This document shows positions 10,829 to 22,413 of a stretch of DNA of 64,000 nucleotides, one piece after another. The stretch spans positions 372,001-436,000 of the forward strand of contig NZ_JADPKK010000022.1 in NCBI RefSeq assembly GCF_023073915.1, in the 5' to 3' direction. The notes under the pieces were generated by a model. That model saw nothing but the letters and a program-made list of their open reading frames with translations, did not search any database and had not been told where the DNA came from. How positions within the stretch are numbered: the stretch's first letter is position 1; every line of letters starts with the position of its first letter. The position numbers and the translations under genes are program-made. Source of the stretch: Bradyrhizobium sp. 149. Lineage in GTDB: Bacteria > Pseudomonadota > Alphaproteobacteria > Rhizobiales > Xanthobacteraceae.

Positions 10829-11791
10829 TCACACCACATCATCCGGAGCCAGCGCGCAGCCATTGTCCGGATGCGTCTCGATCTGAAGCGTGGTGTGGCC
10901 GATGCGGTGGGAGCTCTTCAGCATTTGCGCGGTCTCCACCAGGAATGCATCGCCGGCGCCGGTGGGCATGACGAGGTGGCAGGTCAGCGCCGTCTCGGTG
11001 GTCGAAATCGGCCAGACGTGGAGATCGTGGATCGCGGACACGCCGGGACGTGCCAGCAGCAACGTTTTTATCGCGGCAAGGTCGGTGCCTTTGGGGGCCG
11101 CCGCCATCGACATGTCGATGGAGCCGCGGAGCAGGCTGGTCGTGCTCCAGAGGATGGTGACGCAGATGACCAAGCTGGTGACGGGATCGAGCCAGAGCCA
11201 GCCGGTCCAGATGATCAGCGCCGCCGAGATGACGACGCCGAGCGAGACCGCAGCATCGGCGGCCATGTGCAGATAAGCGCCCTCGATGTTGATGTCGTCT
11301 TTGCGGCCGCGCGCGAACAGCATAGCGGTAAAACCGTTGACGAGGATGCCGATGCCGGCGACGACCATCACGGTGATGCCCGCGACGGGCTCCGGTTCGC
11401 GCAGGCGCAGCACCGCTTCCCAGCCGATCGCGCCGGTCGCGACCAGCAGGAACACCGCGTTCGCCAGCGCCGCCAGGATGGTGGAGGCGCGCAGGCCGTA
11501 AGTGAAGCGGCCGCTGGGCGCGCGCCTCGCCGCGATCGACGCGCCCCAGGCCACGACCAGGCCGAGCACGTCGGAGAGGTTATGGCCGGCGTCCGCAAGC
11601 AGGGCCGTGGAGTTGCCGATATAGCCGTAGACGGCCTCAGCCACGACTAGCGCTGTGTTGAGCGAAATGCCGATCGCGAACGCCTTGCCGAAACTGGCGG
11701 GCGCATGGACATGCGCGTGACCATGATCGTGATCGTGGCTGTGGCCGGCATGGTCGTGATGATGATGACCGTGATGGTCGTGGCTGCCCAA
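10829..11791 (-). CDS. Cation diffusion facilitator (CzcD/ZitB-type) metal exporter
   Basis: A 320-residue inner-membrane antiporter that moves Zn2+, Co2+ or Cd2+ out of the cytoplasm in exchange for protons. The first 30 residues are a histidine-rich metal-binding tail. Transmembrane metal-site residues appear in LLADAGHNLSD (TM2) and HMAADA (TM5), and the C-terminal cytosolic domain has HDLHVWPIS. The start is an uncommon TTG at 11791, preceded by GGGGAG; the only later Met codons lie deep in the protein. It is the last gene of the czc operon, two bases after the czcA stop, so cytoplasmic export and trans-envelope export are co-expressed. Confidence 0.9.
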   Translation of the reverse strand: MGSHDHHGHHHHDHAGHSHDHDHGHAHVHAPASFGKAFAIGISLNTALVVAEAVYGYIGNSTALLADAGHNLSDVLGLVVAWGASIAARRAPSGRFTYGLRASTILAALANAVFLLVATGAIGWEAVLRLREPEPVAGITVMVVAGIGILVNGFTAMLFARGRKDDINIEGAYLHMAADAAVSLGVVISAALIIWTGWLWLDPVTSLVICVTILWSTTSLLRGSIDMSMAAAPKGTDLAAIKTLLLARPGVSAIHDLHVWPISTTETALTCHLVMPTGAGDAFLVETAQMLKSSHRIGHTTLQIETHPDNGCALAPDDVV

Positions 11792-11793
11792 TT

Positions 11794-15004
<3,211 letters not shown>

Positions 15005-15012
<8 letters not shown>

Positions 15013-15982
15013 GCTCGGCCTCGCCTTTGCCCATCTCCGCCTTCACGACGAAGCTGTTTTCGGCGACGTAATGCTCGCCGGCGGAAAGGCCCGCCTTGAT
15101 CTCGACATGGCGCGGATCGGAATCGCCCAGCTCCACGGGGCGGGCCTCGATCTTGTCGCCGTCCTCGCGGACGAACACGATGGTCCGGTTCTCCAGCGTC
15201 TGGATCGCGCTTCGGCGCACGGCGACCGCGACGTTGCGTGCGGCGAGGATCAGCCGCGCCGTGACGAACAGGCCGGGACGCAAGCGTCCGTCCGGATTTG
15301 GCAGCACCACGCGTGCGAGCGCGGTCTGGGTCTCGCTGCTGCCGATCGGGGCCATGTAGGAGATCGTGCCCTTGATCTCGCCTCGGCCGTCGTCGGGATC
15401 GATCAGCACCTCGTCGTTGAGGCGAACCCGCCGCAGATCCTGCCGATAGATCGACAGATCGACCCAGATGCTGGAGAGGTCGGCGACGACGAAGGCCGGC
15501 TTCTGCTCGGAGGCGTATTCGCCGAGCGAGATCTGCCGCTCGATGATGGTGCCGGCAATCGGCGCCTTGAGCTCGTAGACGGTGAGGCTCTGGTTGCTCT
15601 CGATCGCGGCGAGCAGATCGTCCTTGCCGACCTCGTCGCCGATGCGCTTCTGGATCGATTTGGCAATTCCGGGAAAGCGCGGCGTCACCTGCACCACGGC
15701 TTCCTGGTTGGCGCGCAGGATGCCGTTGAAGGCGAGCGTGTCGGTCAGCGTGACGCTCCCGGCTTCCGCCAGCGTCACGCCCGCGGCCGCAAGCTTGACG
15801 TCGGAGATGCGGATCCGGTCGGCGCCGTGCTCGTCCTGCTCGACATGGTCGTTCGGCTTGTCCGGCTTCTTGTCTGCGGCGTGTTCGGCGTGCTCGACCC
15901 TCGCCGGGCCGAGCAGGGAATAGCCGTAAGCGCCGAGCGCGGCGGCAACGAATGCGACGAGGATGGTCGAGGACGTCTTCAT
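15005..15982 (-). CDS. czcB: RND periplasmic adaptor (CzcB-type membrane fusion protein)
   Basis: A 325-residue adaptor linking CzcA to the outer-membrane channel. It has an N-terminal membrane anchor (TILVAFVAAALGAYGYSLL), a short His/Asp/Glu-rich linker (AEHAADKK ... DHVEQDEHGAD) that could bind metal, a barrel-sandwich hybrid region (FNGILRANQEAVVQVTPRFP) and beta-barrel domains. It overlaps czcC by four bases (ATGA) and czcA by eight, so translation is coupled. Confidence 0.88.
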
Positions 15983-17253
15983 CGTGCGCTCTCCCGCGCC
16001 AGCGTGAAGGGATTGCCGACGAGGCCTTCGATGGTCGCGACGCCTGCGTGGAAGTTCTGCAGCGCCTCCTGCTCGCGCAGCCGTGCCTGGGTGACGCTCG
16101 CCTGGGCGTCGAGCACTTCGAGCAGGCTGAAGCGGCCCTGGCCGTAGCCTTGCGCGATTGCATCCGAGGCTTCGGTGGCCCTGGGAATGGCGCTCTCGCG
16201 CAGCACGGCGAGCTCGCGCAGCGAGCCCTGGAGCGAGTCGTAGGCGCGGCCGGCGACCACGATCAGCGTGTTGCGGTTGGCCTCGCGCTCGGCCTTGGTC
16301 TTGGCGAGGCTTTCCTGCGCCGAAAGGATATTGCCCTGGTTCTGGTCGAACACGGGGATCGGCACGGAGACGGTGAGGCGCGCCGCGTCGTCATTGGTCT
16401 CGTTGAAATGGCGCCAGCCGGCGGCGATCCGCACGTCGGGATAGGGCCTGAGCCGCGCCAGCAACAGTTCGGCGTTGCGCTGGGCATAGATCGCGGTCCA
16501 GCGGACCAGCTGCGGATTGGCATCGATGGCGGCGACGACCGACTGGAACGTCGGCGGCCGCCCCATGGTGTCGAGCCGGCCGGAGACCTCGCCGAATTTG
16601 GGTGCCGCGTCGCCCATCAGCACCGCAAGCTCGCGCCGGGCGCTCGCCAGCGTCGCCTTGAAGCGCTCGCGGTCGGCCTTCACCAGTGCGGATGCGACCT
16701 CCGCACGGCCGGTCTCGGCCGGCGAGGAGGCACCAGCCTCGACGCGGCGGCGCAAAAGCGGTGTCAGCCGGTCAATGGCGGTGATCTGCTCGTCGAGGAT
16801 TTGGATGCGCCGCTGTGCGCCGAGCACGCTGAGGAAGGCGATCGCGGTCTCCGACAGCACCTCGAGCCTGACGGCCTTGCGCTGGATCGCGGCGACCTCG
16901 ATGCCGGCGACGCCCGCTGCAATCCGCGCGTCGCGCTTGCCGAACAGCTCGAAGGCCTGGCTGATCTGAACCGTGGTCTCGGCCGACCGCGTGCCGCGAT
17001 AGATTCCGGATCCGAACGAATTGTCCTGTTCGTAGGACAGATCCGGATTGAGAAGCGCGCCTGCCTGGATGCGCTGGCCCGTGGCGATGCCGACGTCGCG
17101 CTCCGCCGCGGTCAGCCGCGGGCTCGTGGCCAGCGCGCGCGAGAGCGCGCTGCGCATCGTCAGTGTCTGGGCGTGGGACGGCGCAAGCGCCAATCCGCCA
17201 ATCAGACACGCTGCCGCGCACGCCAGGCGCGCGGCCATTCCCCTGTAAAACAT
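15979..17253 (-). CDS. czcC: TolC-family outer-membrane efflux channel (CzcC-type)
   Basis: A 424-residue protein with a signal peptide (AARLACAAACLIGGLALAPS) and the two long alpha-helical repeats of the OEP family (for example ALSRALATSPRLTAAERDVG and AQESLAKTKAEREANRNTL). It forms the outer-membrane exit duct for the CzcBA pump. It is the first large gene of a four- or five-gene unit czcC-czcB-czcA-CDF, with a 54-base gap from the small protein upstream. Confidence 0.88.
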   Translation of the reverse strand: MFYRGMAARLACAAACLIGGLALAPSHAQTLTMRSALSRALATSPRLTAAERDVGIATGQRIQAGALLNPDLSYEQDNSFGSGIYRGTRSAETTVQISQAFELFGKRDARIAAGVAGIEVAAIQRKAVRLEVLSETAIAFLSVLGAQRRIQILDEQITAIDRLTPLLRRRVEAGASSPAETGRAEVASALVKADRERFKATLASARRELAVLMGDAAPKFGEVSGRLDTMGRPPTFQSVVAAIDANPQLVRWTAIYAQRNAELLLARLRPYPDVRIAAGWRHFNETNDDAARLTVSVPIPVFDQNQGNILSAQESLAKTKAEREANRNTLIVVAGRAYDSLQGSLRELAVLRESAIPRATEASDAIAQGYGQGRFSLLEVLDAQASVTQARLREQEALQNFHAGVATIEGLVGNPFTLARESAR

Positions 17254-17307
17254 GAAACGACCTGTGAAGGATGAACCTAATGGGCGCGGGGCGCCCGACC
17301 AATCCGC

Positions 17308-17748
17308 TCAGGCAACATGTTTGGGAGGCGGGGAATCGGTATCGAGGACAATGCCGGCGAGCCGGGATGCGCGTTGCGGGCGCGATGCGGACAGGAGCCC
17401 GATCGATGCGGCCGGCGGCGCGGGCTGCGCGACCGTCACCGAGAAGCAGCCATGGCAATGATGCCCGCCGATGGCCTTGTGGTCCGCAGAGCCGTCAAGG
17501 ACCTCACTGATCTCCGAGCCGCCGCCGGGCGTGGTGACGTCAATGTCGTGCAAGCCGTGCAGCGCGCCCGCGAGCAGGTAGGCAACCGCGATCAGCACAG
17601 CCAGCAGCCCGCGCCAGTTGCGCGGCCGGCAAGATCCTGAGGGCTGGCGGTTCGCGAGCACGACGTCACTCTGGTTGCAGTCTGTGTCCGGCCTAGCATG
17701 GGGGCGGGAACAGTGTCGACCCGCAACATTGTTACGTCCCTGGAACAA
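17308..17748 (-). CDS. Small membrane-anchored His/Cys-bearing protein leading the czc operon
   Basis: Up to 146 residues. It has one hydrophobic segment (GLLAVLIAVAYLLAGALHGL) followed by a presumed periplasmic tail with GGHHCHGCFS, a likely metal-binding patch. Not recognised as a named family. The start is uncertain: the longest frame begins with TTG at 17748, and a GTG at 17661 gives 117 residues and places the hydrophobic segment nearer the N-terminus. It is co-directional with czcCBA and CDF, 54 bases ahead, so a metal-sensing or metal-handling role is inferred. Confidence 0.55.
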   Translation of the reverse strand: MFQGRNNVAGRHCSRPHARPDTDCNQSDVVLANRQPSGSCRPRNWRGLLAVLIAVAYLLAGALHGLHDIDVTTPGGGSEISEVLDGSADHKAIGGHHCHGCFSVTVAQPAPPAASIGLLSASRPQRASRLAGIVLDTDSPPPKHVA

Positions 17749-17772
17749 TTGCCGCAGCGGCGGCAGCTCTTC

Positions 17773-18006
17773 TCATTGGCGCGTGATCAGATTCAGTCGA
17801 GCATCGCCTGCCGCTCCGCGTGCCATCTCCGGAATATCGCCGGTGTCGCCGGCTTCGACCGTGACGACGGCGCGACAGCTGGCTTCCATGGCCCGCTCCA
17901 GCCATTTGATGGCTTCATCGATCCACTGGTCGTGGTGCTCGGGATCGGCGATCGCCTTTTCCCGGAATGCATCTGCCTGACGAAGGCACGCGGTTCTGCG
18001 ATCCAC
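17773..18006 (-). CDS. Small hypothetical protein
   Basis: A 77-residue soluble, charged, helix-rich protein (ADAFREKAIADPEHHDQWID, EAIKWLERAMEAS). The GTG start at 18006 is chosen because GGGAG lies six bases upstream; the frame extends further to a TTG at 18123 without a ribosome site. It resembles small rhizobial proteins with an LRxA-type helical repeat of unknown role, but I cannot name a family. It sits 24 bases upstream of the small czc leader gene in the same direction and could be transcribed with it. Confidence 0.45.
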   Translation of the reverse strand: MDRRTACLRQADAFREKAIADPEHHDQWIDEAIKWLERAMEASCRAVVTVEAGDTGDIPEMARGAAGDARLNLITRQ

Positions 18007-18122
18007 GCGGCTCTCCCGATCCGGAAGGTTCCGCCCCGTCGCATCCTCGATGATCGAAGAGCCGGCGTCGTTAACATAGGACAAGGACGGGTAGGCGACA
18101 GGCAAGGCGATGCAGACGCGCA

Positions 18123-18156
18123 AAGGCCCCAGCCGGGGCTGACCGGCTGAGGCCTT
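18123..18156. terminator. Long hairpin in a divergent intergenic region
   Basis: The arms 18123-18136 (AAGGCCCCAGCCGG) and 18143-18156 (CCGGCTGAGGCCTT) pair with one mismatch around a 6-base loop. T-runs on either side are weak. It has terminator shape, but both neighbouring genes point away from it, so what it ends is unclear. The rest of 18007-18294 shows no gene. Confidence 0.45.
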
Positions 18157-18294
18157 CTGTGCTCACAATCTTCGTCCTTGGGACTTGGACAACTAATCCG
18201 CATCGCGCCGGTTCGTTCCATGGCGGATGCCGAATTTAGGAACGTTCGTCATTCGTCCTGATTAGCGACCAGCAATGTTTGAGGAGGATGGACT

Positions 18295-18369
18295 ATGGAC
18301 GGACTGATCTATCTCATCGGCTTGATCGTCGTGATCATGGCGATCCTGTCGTTCTTCGGTCTGCGCTGA
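18295..18369 (+). CDS. 24-residue single-pass membrane peptide
   Basis: A tiny open frame below the usual annotation cutoff. The ATG at 18295 is preceded at seven bases by a near-perfect ribosome site GAGGAGG (18281-18287). The product is almost wholly hydrophobic: MDGLIYLIGLIVVIMAILSF then FGLR, i.e. one transmembrane helix with a short charged end. It is followed after 10 bases by the four-helix membrane protein in the same orientation, suggesting a two-gene unit. Sequence and ribosome site are seen; the role (membrane-protein partner, stress peptide) is unknown. Confidence 0.65.
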   Translation: MDGLIYLIGLIVVIMAILSFFGLR

Positions 18370-18379
18370 GAGGGTCGCG

Positions 18380-19267
18380 ATGGAAACTCTTGTGCAGGAC
18401 AATTTAGGGGAGGGCGGCGTGGCTTCTGCGGAGGATCGCCGCACCATCCGATGGAGCTCGGTGGTCGCAGGCGCTTTGGCCGCCGGTGCGATGTCGTTCA
18501 TCCTCATCGGCTTTGGCGTCACCATCGGCCTTGGCGTCAGTTCGGCCTCGCCGACCTGGCGCGATGCGTCGGCGGCGCTGGCTCTGCTCTCCGGCCTGTA
18601 TCTGATCATCCAGGCCATCATCAGCTTCGGCTTTGGCGGCTATATCGCGGGCCGGACAACGCGACCAGCGCCGGCGATCGCGACGATCGAAGACGATGGC
18701 GAGCGGCGGGATGGGCTGCACGGGCTGATGTCCTGGGCGCTCGCCGTGCTGCTTGGTGCCGCTCTGCTCGCGCTGCTCGGCGCAGCTGCGATTGACCGTT
18801 CGCCGATGCGCAGCTCGGCCGGCAATACGTCCGCCGCCGAGCCTCTGTTGAGTTATGAGCTGGACAAGCTGTTTCGCGCACCGCGGCGGCCCGCCAACAC
18901 GGACCTCAGGGAAGCTCGTGCCGAAGCGGGACGCATCCTGATGACGTCATCGAGCCACAGCGGTGTCAGCACCGACGACCGGACCTACCTCGTGCAGCAG
19001 GTGGCCGCGCTGACAGGACTCGCGGCACCCGACTCGGAACGACGGGTCGACGCGCTGATCGCAGATTCAAAGACGTCCATCAATCGGGCGCGGCGTAACT
19101 CCATCATCGTCGCCTTCTCCGTTGCAGCAGCAACCCTGATCGGCGCTGCGGTGGCCTGGGCTGCGGCGGTTGCCGGCGGCCGCCATCGCGACGGCGAACC
19201 GTTGCCGAACTGGATGGCGAGCTCGAACCGCTTCCATCGCACTCCGCGCGCGATGCCGGTGCCGTAA
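18380..19267 (+). CDS. Four-helix membrane protein of unknown function
   Basis: A 295-residue protein with about four hydrophobic segments: VVAGALAAGAMSFILIGFGV (28-47), a second at about 66-90 containing GLYLIIQAIISFGFGGYIAG, a third LMSWALAVLLGAALLALLGA (about 116-135), and one near the C-terminus (NSIIVAFSVAAATLIGAAVA). Between segments 3 and 4 is a roughly 100-residue soluble part with possible helices. I do not recognise a family with confidence. It is co-directional with the 24-residue peptide just upstream and converges with the alpha/beta hydrolase. Confidence 0.65.
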   Translation: METLVQDNLGEGGVASAEDRRTIRWSSVVAGALAAGAMSFILIGFGVTIGLGVSSASPTWRDASAALALLSGLYLIIQAIISFGFGGYIAGRTTRPAPAIATIEDDGERRDGLHGLMSWALAVLLGAALLALLGAAAIDRSPMRSSAGNTSAAEPLLSYELDKLFRAPRRPANTDLREARAEAGRILMTSSSHSGVSTDDRTYLVQQVAALTGLAAPDSERRVDALIADSKTSINRARRNSIIVAFSVAAATLIGAAVAWAAAVAGGRHRDGEPLPNWMASSNRFHRTPRAMPVP

Positions 19268-19285
19268 GCGGATCAGGCGTGGTCT

Positions 19286-20167
19286 CTACCTGTCTGTCCC
19301 GGCACGCCGGCGGATAAACTCGGCAATGAGAGTTGTGATTTCCGCCGGGCGCTCCAGGCTAGGAAGATGTGCCACGCCCGGCATTTCATGGCTCTCCGCG
19401 TCTGGGATTGACGCGACGACTTGGCGACAGCGTTCCTGGACGTAGGGGAAATCGAGGTCGCCCCATATGACCAGGGTTGGCACCGCGATTTCATGAAGCC
19501 GGTGGAAGAAGGGGCGAAGGTCGACCTCCGATCCGAATGGTGGGGACCGGAGCGCTATGCCGTTCATATCAAGGAGCAGATCGCGAGCGGCACCGGCTAC
19601 GCGGCCTTCGGGCGCCAGCGGTCCATCCAGCCAGAGGCGCGCCTTCATTGCGTTCAACCGATCGAGGTCGCCGGATGCCTCGGCTTGCCTCGATTGGAGC
19701 ATCAGCGTCTCGATGTCAGGGGTGTAGACGGGATCGGCTGCGCCGGCGACATTCGGCGCGATCAGAACGAGGGCGCGAACACGCGACGGATGCTGGAGTG
19801 CGGCATCAAGCGCGATGCGGCCGCCGAGGGAGCAGCCAACGAGGATTGCGGGCTGGTCGCCTGCGGTGGCCCCCAGCACCGCGACCAGGTCTGCGAGGGC
19901 GGAAAAGTCCTCCGGCTCGGCGCGAGTTTCGCCGAACCCCCTTCGATCATAAGCGACCGTCTTGTGAGTGCCACCTATTCCATTCAATTGGGCGCGCCAC
20001 ATGCGCCTATCGCACACGTTGGCATGAAGAAAGACGATCGCAGTGCCGCTGCCTGCAACCTCGGTTGCAAGCCTGGCGCGACCAGACACAATGTGCTGCA
20101 TCGATTGCATGTTCAACACCAACGACGGGACGCGCCCCGGATGACGGCCGGGAGCAAGCCCGGTCAT
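19286..20167 (-). CDS. Alpha/beta-hydrolase fold enzyme
   Basis: A 293-residue hydrolase or esterase. The nucleophile elbow is GCSLGG, the oxyanion region FLHANVCD, the acid is probably in VIWGDLDFPYVQ, and the catalytic His is in GVAHLPSLERP. The start at 20167 was chosen because GGAGAGG lies just before it and it falls 20 bases after the pepT stop; the longer frame would run into pepT. The short distance suggests it is transcribed with pepT. Substrate unknown; the fold suggests C-C or ester bond hydrolysis. Confidence 0.8.
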   Translation of the reverse strand: MTGLAPGRHPGRVPSLVLNMQSMQHIVSGRARLATEVAGSGTAIVFLHANVCDRRMWRAQLNGIGGTHKTVAYDRRGFGETRAEPEDFSALADLVAVLGATAGDQPAILVGCSLGGRIALDAALQHPSRVRALVLIAPNVAGAADPVYTPDIETLMLQSRQAEASGDLDRLNAMKARLWLDGPLAPEGRVAGAARDLLLDMNGIALRSPPFGSEVDLRPFFHRLHEIAVPTLVIWGDLDFPYVQERCRQVVASIPDAESHEMPGVAHLPSLERPAEITTLIAEFIRRRAGTDR

Positions 20168-20187
20168 CACTGCCTCTCCGAGTGGCG

Positions 20188-21438
20188 CTAGGCCTTTTCT
20201 TCCCAGATCATGGCGAGGTGAACGATCGTCTGCACCGCCTTCTCCATATCCTGCCGGCTGACCCATTCGAGCCGGGAATGAAATGCGTGCTCGCCGGCGA
20301 AGATGTTGGGGCAGGGCAGGCCCATGAAGGAGAGGCGGGAACCGTCGGTGCCGCCGCGGATCGCGGTGCGTATCGGACGCAGGCCGGCGCGGCGGATCGC
20401 TTCGACTGCGTATTCGAGAATGTGCGGGTGACGGTCGATCACCTGCTTCATGTTGCGATACTGCTCCCGCACGTCGAACTTGTAGGTCGAGCGCGGAAAA
20501 TCCTTCATCACGTCCTTGACGATGTTCTCGAGCAGGACTTCCTTTTCCTTCAGCCCTTCCTCGGTGAAGTCGCGCACGATGAAGGAGAGCGTTGCCTGCT
20601 CCAGCGCTCCCTCGATGCCGATCGGATGCAGAAACCCCTGCTTGCCTGACGTCGTCTCGGGCGAGCAGCCTTCCCTGGGCAGGCGCTCGACGATGGCGGC
20701 TGCGATCTTGATCGCGTGCTCCATCTTGCCCTTGGCATAACCGGGATGGGCGCTGACGCCATTGATGGTGATGGTGGCGCCGTCCGCCGAGAAGGTCTCG
20801 TCCTCGACGCAGCCCGCGCTCTCGCCGTCCATGGTGTAGCCGAAGTCCGCCCCCAGCTTGTTCAGGTCGACATTGTCGACGCCGCGGCCGATCTCCTCGT
20901 CCGGCGTGAACAGGATCTTGATGGTGCCATGCTTCACTTGCGGATTGTTGATGAAGAAATGCGCGGCATCCATGATCTCGGCGACGCCGGCCTTGTTGTC
21001 GGCGCCGAGCAGCGTGGTGCCGTCGGTGGTGATGATGTCGTTACCGATCTGGTTCTTCAGCGCCGGATGCTCGGCGAAGCGGATCACCTGGCTCGTGTCG
21101 CCCGAGAGTGTGATATCGCCGCCGCGATAGTTCTTGACCATGTGCGGCTTGACGTTCTTGCCCGAGCAGTCGGGCGAGGTGTCCATGTGCGAGCAGAAGC
21201 AGATCACGGGCACCTTCTTGGTCGTGTTCGCCGGGATCGTTCCATAGACGTAGCCGTAATCGTCGAGATGGGCGTCCTCGACGCCCATCTCCCGAAGCTC
21301 GGCGGCGAGGACACGGCCGAGATCTTTCTGCTTCTCGGTCGACGGCGAGGCCGGGGATTCGGGATCGGACTGGGTGTCGATGGTGACGTAGCGGAGGAAG
21401 CGCTCGGTCACGGTGTGCGAAAAGATGAGGGAGGACAT
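20188..21438 (-). CDS. pepT: Peptidase T (tripeptide aminopeptidase)
   Basis: A 416-residue cytosolic M20 metallopeptidase that removes N-terminal residues from tripeptides. The zinc site is seen in CFCSHMDTSPD, GADNKAG and FTPDEEIGRGVD, and the C-terminal ligand in the AIRGGTDGSRLSFMGLPCPN region. The N-terminal TERFLRYVTIDTQSD is typical of PepT. Normal length. It leads a probable two-gene unit with the hydrolase downstream and stands apart from HU (about 100 bases). Confidence 0.93.
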   Translation of the reverse strand: MSSLIFSHTVTERFLRYVTIDTQSDPESPASPSTEKQKDLGRVLAAELREMGVEDAHLDDYGYVYGTIPANTTKKVPVICFCSHMDTSPDCSGKNVKPHMVKNYRGGDITLSGDTSQVIRFAEHPALKNQIGNDIITTDGTTLLGADNKAGVAEIMDAAHFFINNPQVKHGTIKILFTPDEEIGRGVDNVDLNKLGADFGYTMDGESAGCVEDETFSADGATITINGVSAHPGYAKGKMEHAIKIAAAIVERLPREGCSPETTSGKQGFLHPIGIEGALEQATLSFIVRDFTEEGLKEKEVLLENIVKDVMKDFPRSTYKFDVREQYRNMKQVIDRHPHILEYAVEAIRRAGLRPIRTAIRGGTDGSRLSFMGLPCPNIFAGEHAFHSRLEWVSRQDMEKAVQTIVHLAMIWEEKA

Positions 21439-21538
21439 TTCTGGTCAAACCGCCGATCAAGGGATAGAGGCGGTATACCAGAAAAGCAGGCCGCGGTGAG
21501 GTCGGACGACGCTGATCAGGCTTAACGAACGTGAGCGG

Positions 21539-21853
21539 TCAGATCGCCTCTTTGAGTTCCTTGACCGGACGAAAGGCGACCTTCTTGCTGGCCTTGATGT
21601 GGATGGGCTCGCCCGTGGCGGGATTGCGGCCGGTGCGGGCGGCGCGCTTGCGGACCTGGAGAATGCCGAGCCCGACGATGCGGACGCGGTCGCCCTTCTT
21701 CAGGTGCTTGGTGATCAGGTCGACCATATCGGTCAGAACGGCTTCGGCGCGCTTTTTCGACAAGTCCTGGCTCTCCGCGATGTCGGCGGCGAGGTGCTTG
21801 AGTGTGATGGTGGCGGGAGCGGCTGCCTTCTTCGCCGAATCCTTCTTGGCCAT
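21539..21853 (-). CDS. HU-family DNA-binding protein
   Basis: A 104-residue nucleoid protein. The HU/IHF core begins at TITLKHLAADIAES and includes the DNA-inserting arm RTGRNPATGEPIHIKASKKV and terminal KELKEAI. An N-terminal Lys/Ala extension (AKKDSAKKAAAPA) is added before the core, unlike the about 90-residue HU next to lon in many rhizobia. The ATG at 21853 follows GAGGAGG. In related genomes an HU gene directly follows lon; here about 12 kb separates them. Confidence 0.9.
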   Translation of the reverse strand: MAKKDSAKKAAAPATITLKHLAADIAESQDLSKKRAEAVLTDMVDLITKHLKKGDRVRIVGLGILQVRKRAARTGRNPATGEPIHIKASKKVAFRPVKELKEAI

Positions 21854-22045
21854 GTCTGGCCTCCTCGATGTCTGGCGCCTCGATTCTTGCCAATGGTCCG
21901 GGCGACGACCCCTGAACCCGCAAGTTCCTGGAGGCGTAGACGATTCGGGACCGGACTGACTACGCCGGCAGTATGATTGCGGCTCACATCCGTGCCTGCT
22001 GCCGTCCGCGGAAATCCGATCGTTCAGGCTGTGGATGCAACATCC

Positions 22046-22074
22046 TTGACTTCAACAGGTCCGGCCTTTAAGTC
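22046..22074 (+). promoter_or_regulatory. Putative sigma-70 promoter for tRNA-Asp
   Basis: TTGACT (22046-22051) and TAAGTC (22069-22074) with an ideal 17-base spacer, 31 bases before the tRNA 5' end. Confidence 0.5.
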
Positions 22075-22105
22075 CCCCCTCGTTCCGCAGACATTTGCGT
22101 GTCAC

Positions 22106-22182
<77 letters not shown>

Positions 22183-22413
22183 TTTTTGGCAATCCTTTCA
22201 TACCTTTACCTCGGAATCCTCGTCTCGCTTCGATCCCCAGTCGCTCGCGACGCGACTCCTGCGTGCTTTTTGGCCGTCGACCGGCTCAAACTCCCACGCC
22301 CGCGCGGCCTCCTGTTGCGCCCGAAACGTGCGCGCAGTGCTGGCACCACGCCGAGTTGATCGCGCCGTTGACCACATGCTACCGCTCAATCCGGTATTGT
22401 TCGGATCGATTTC

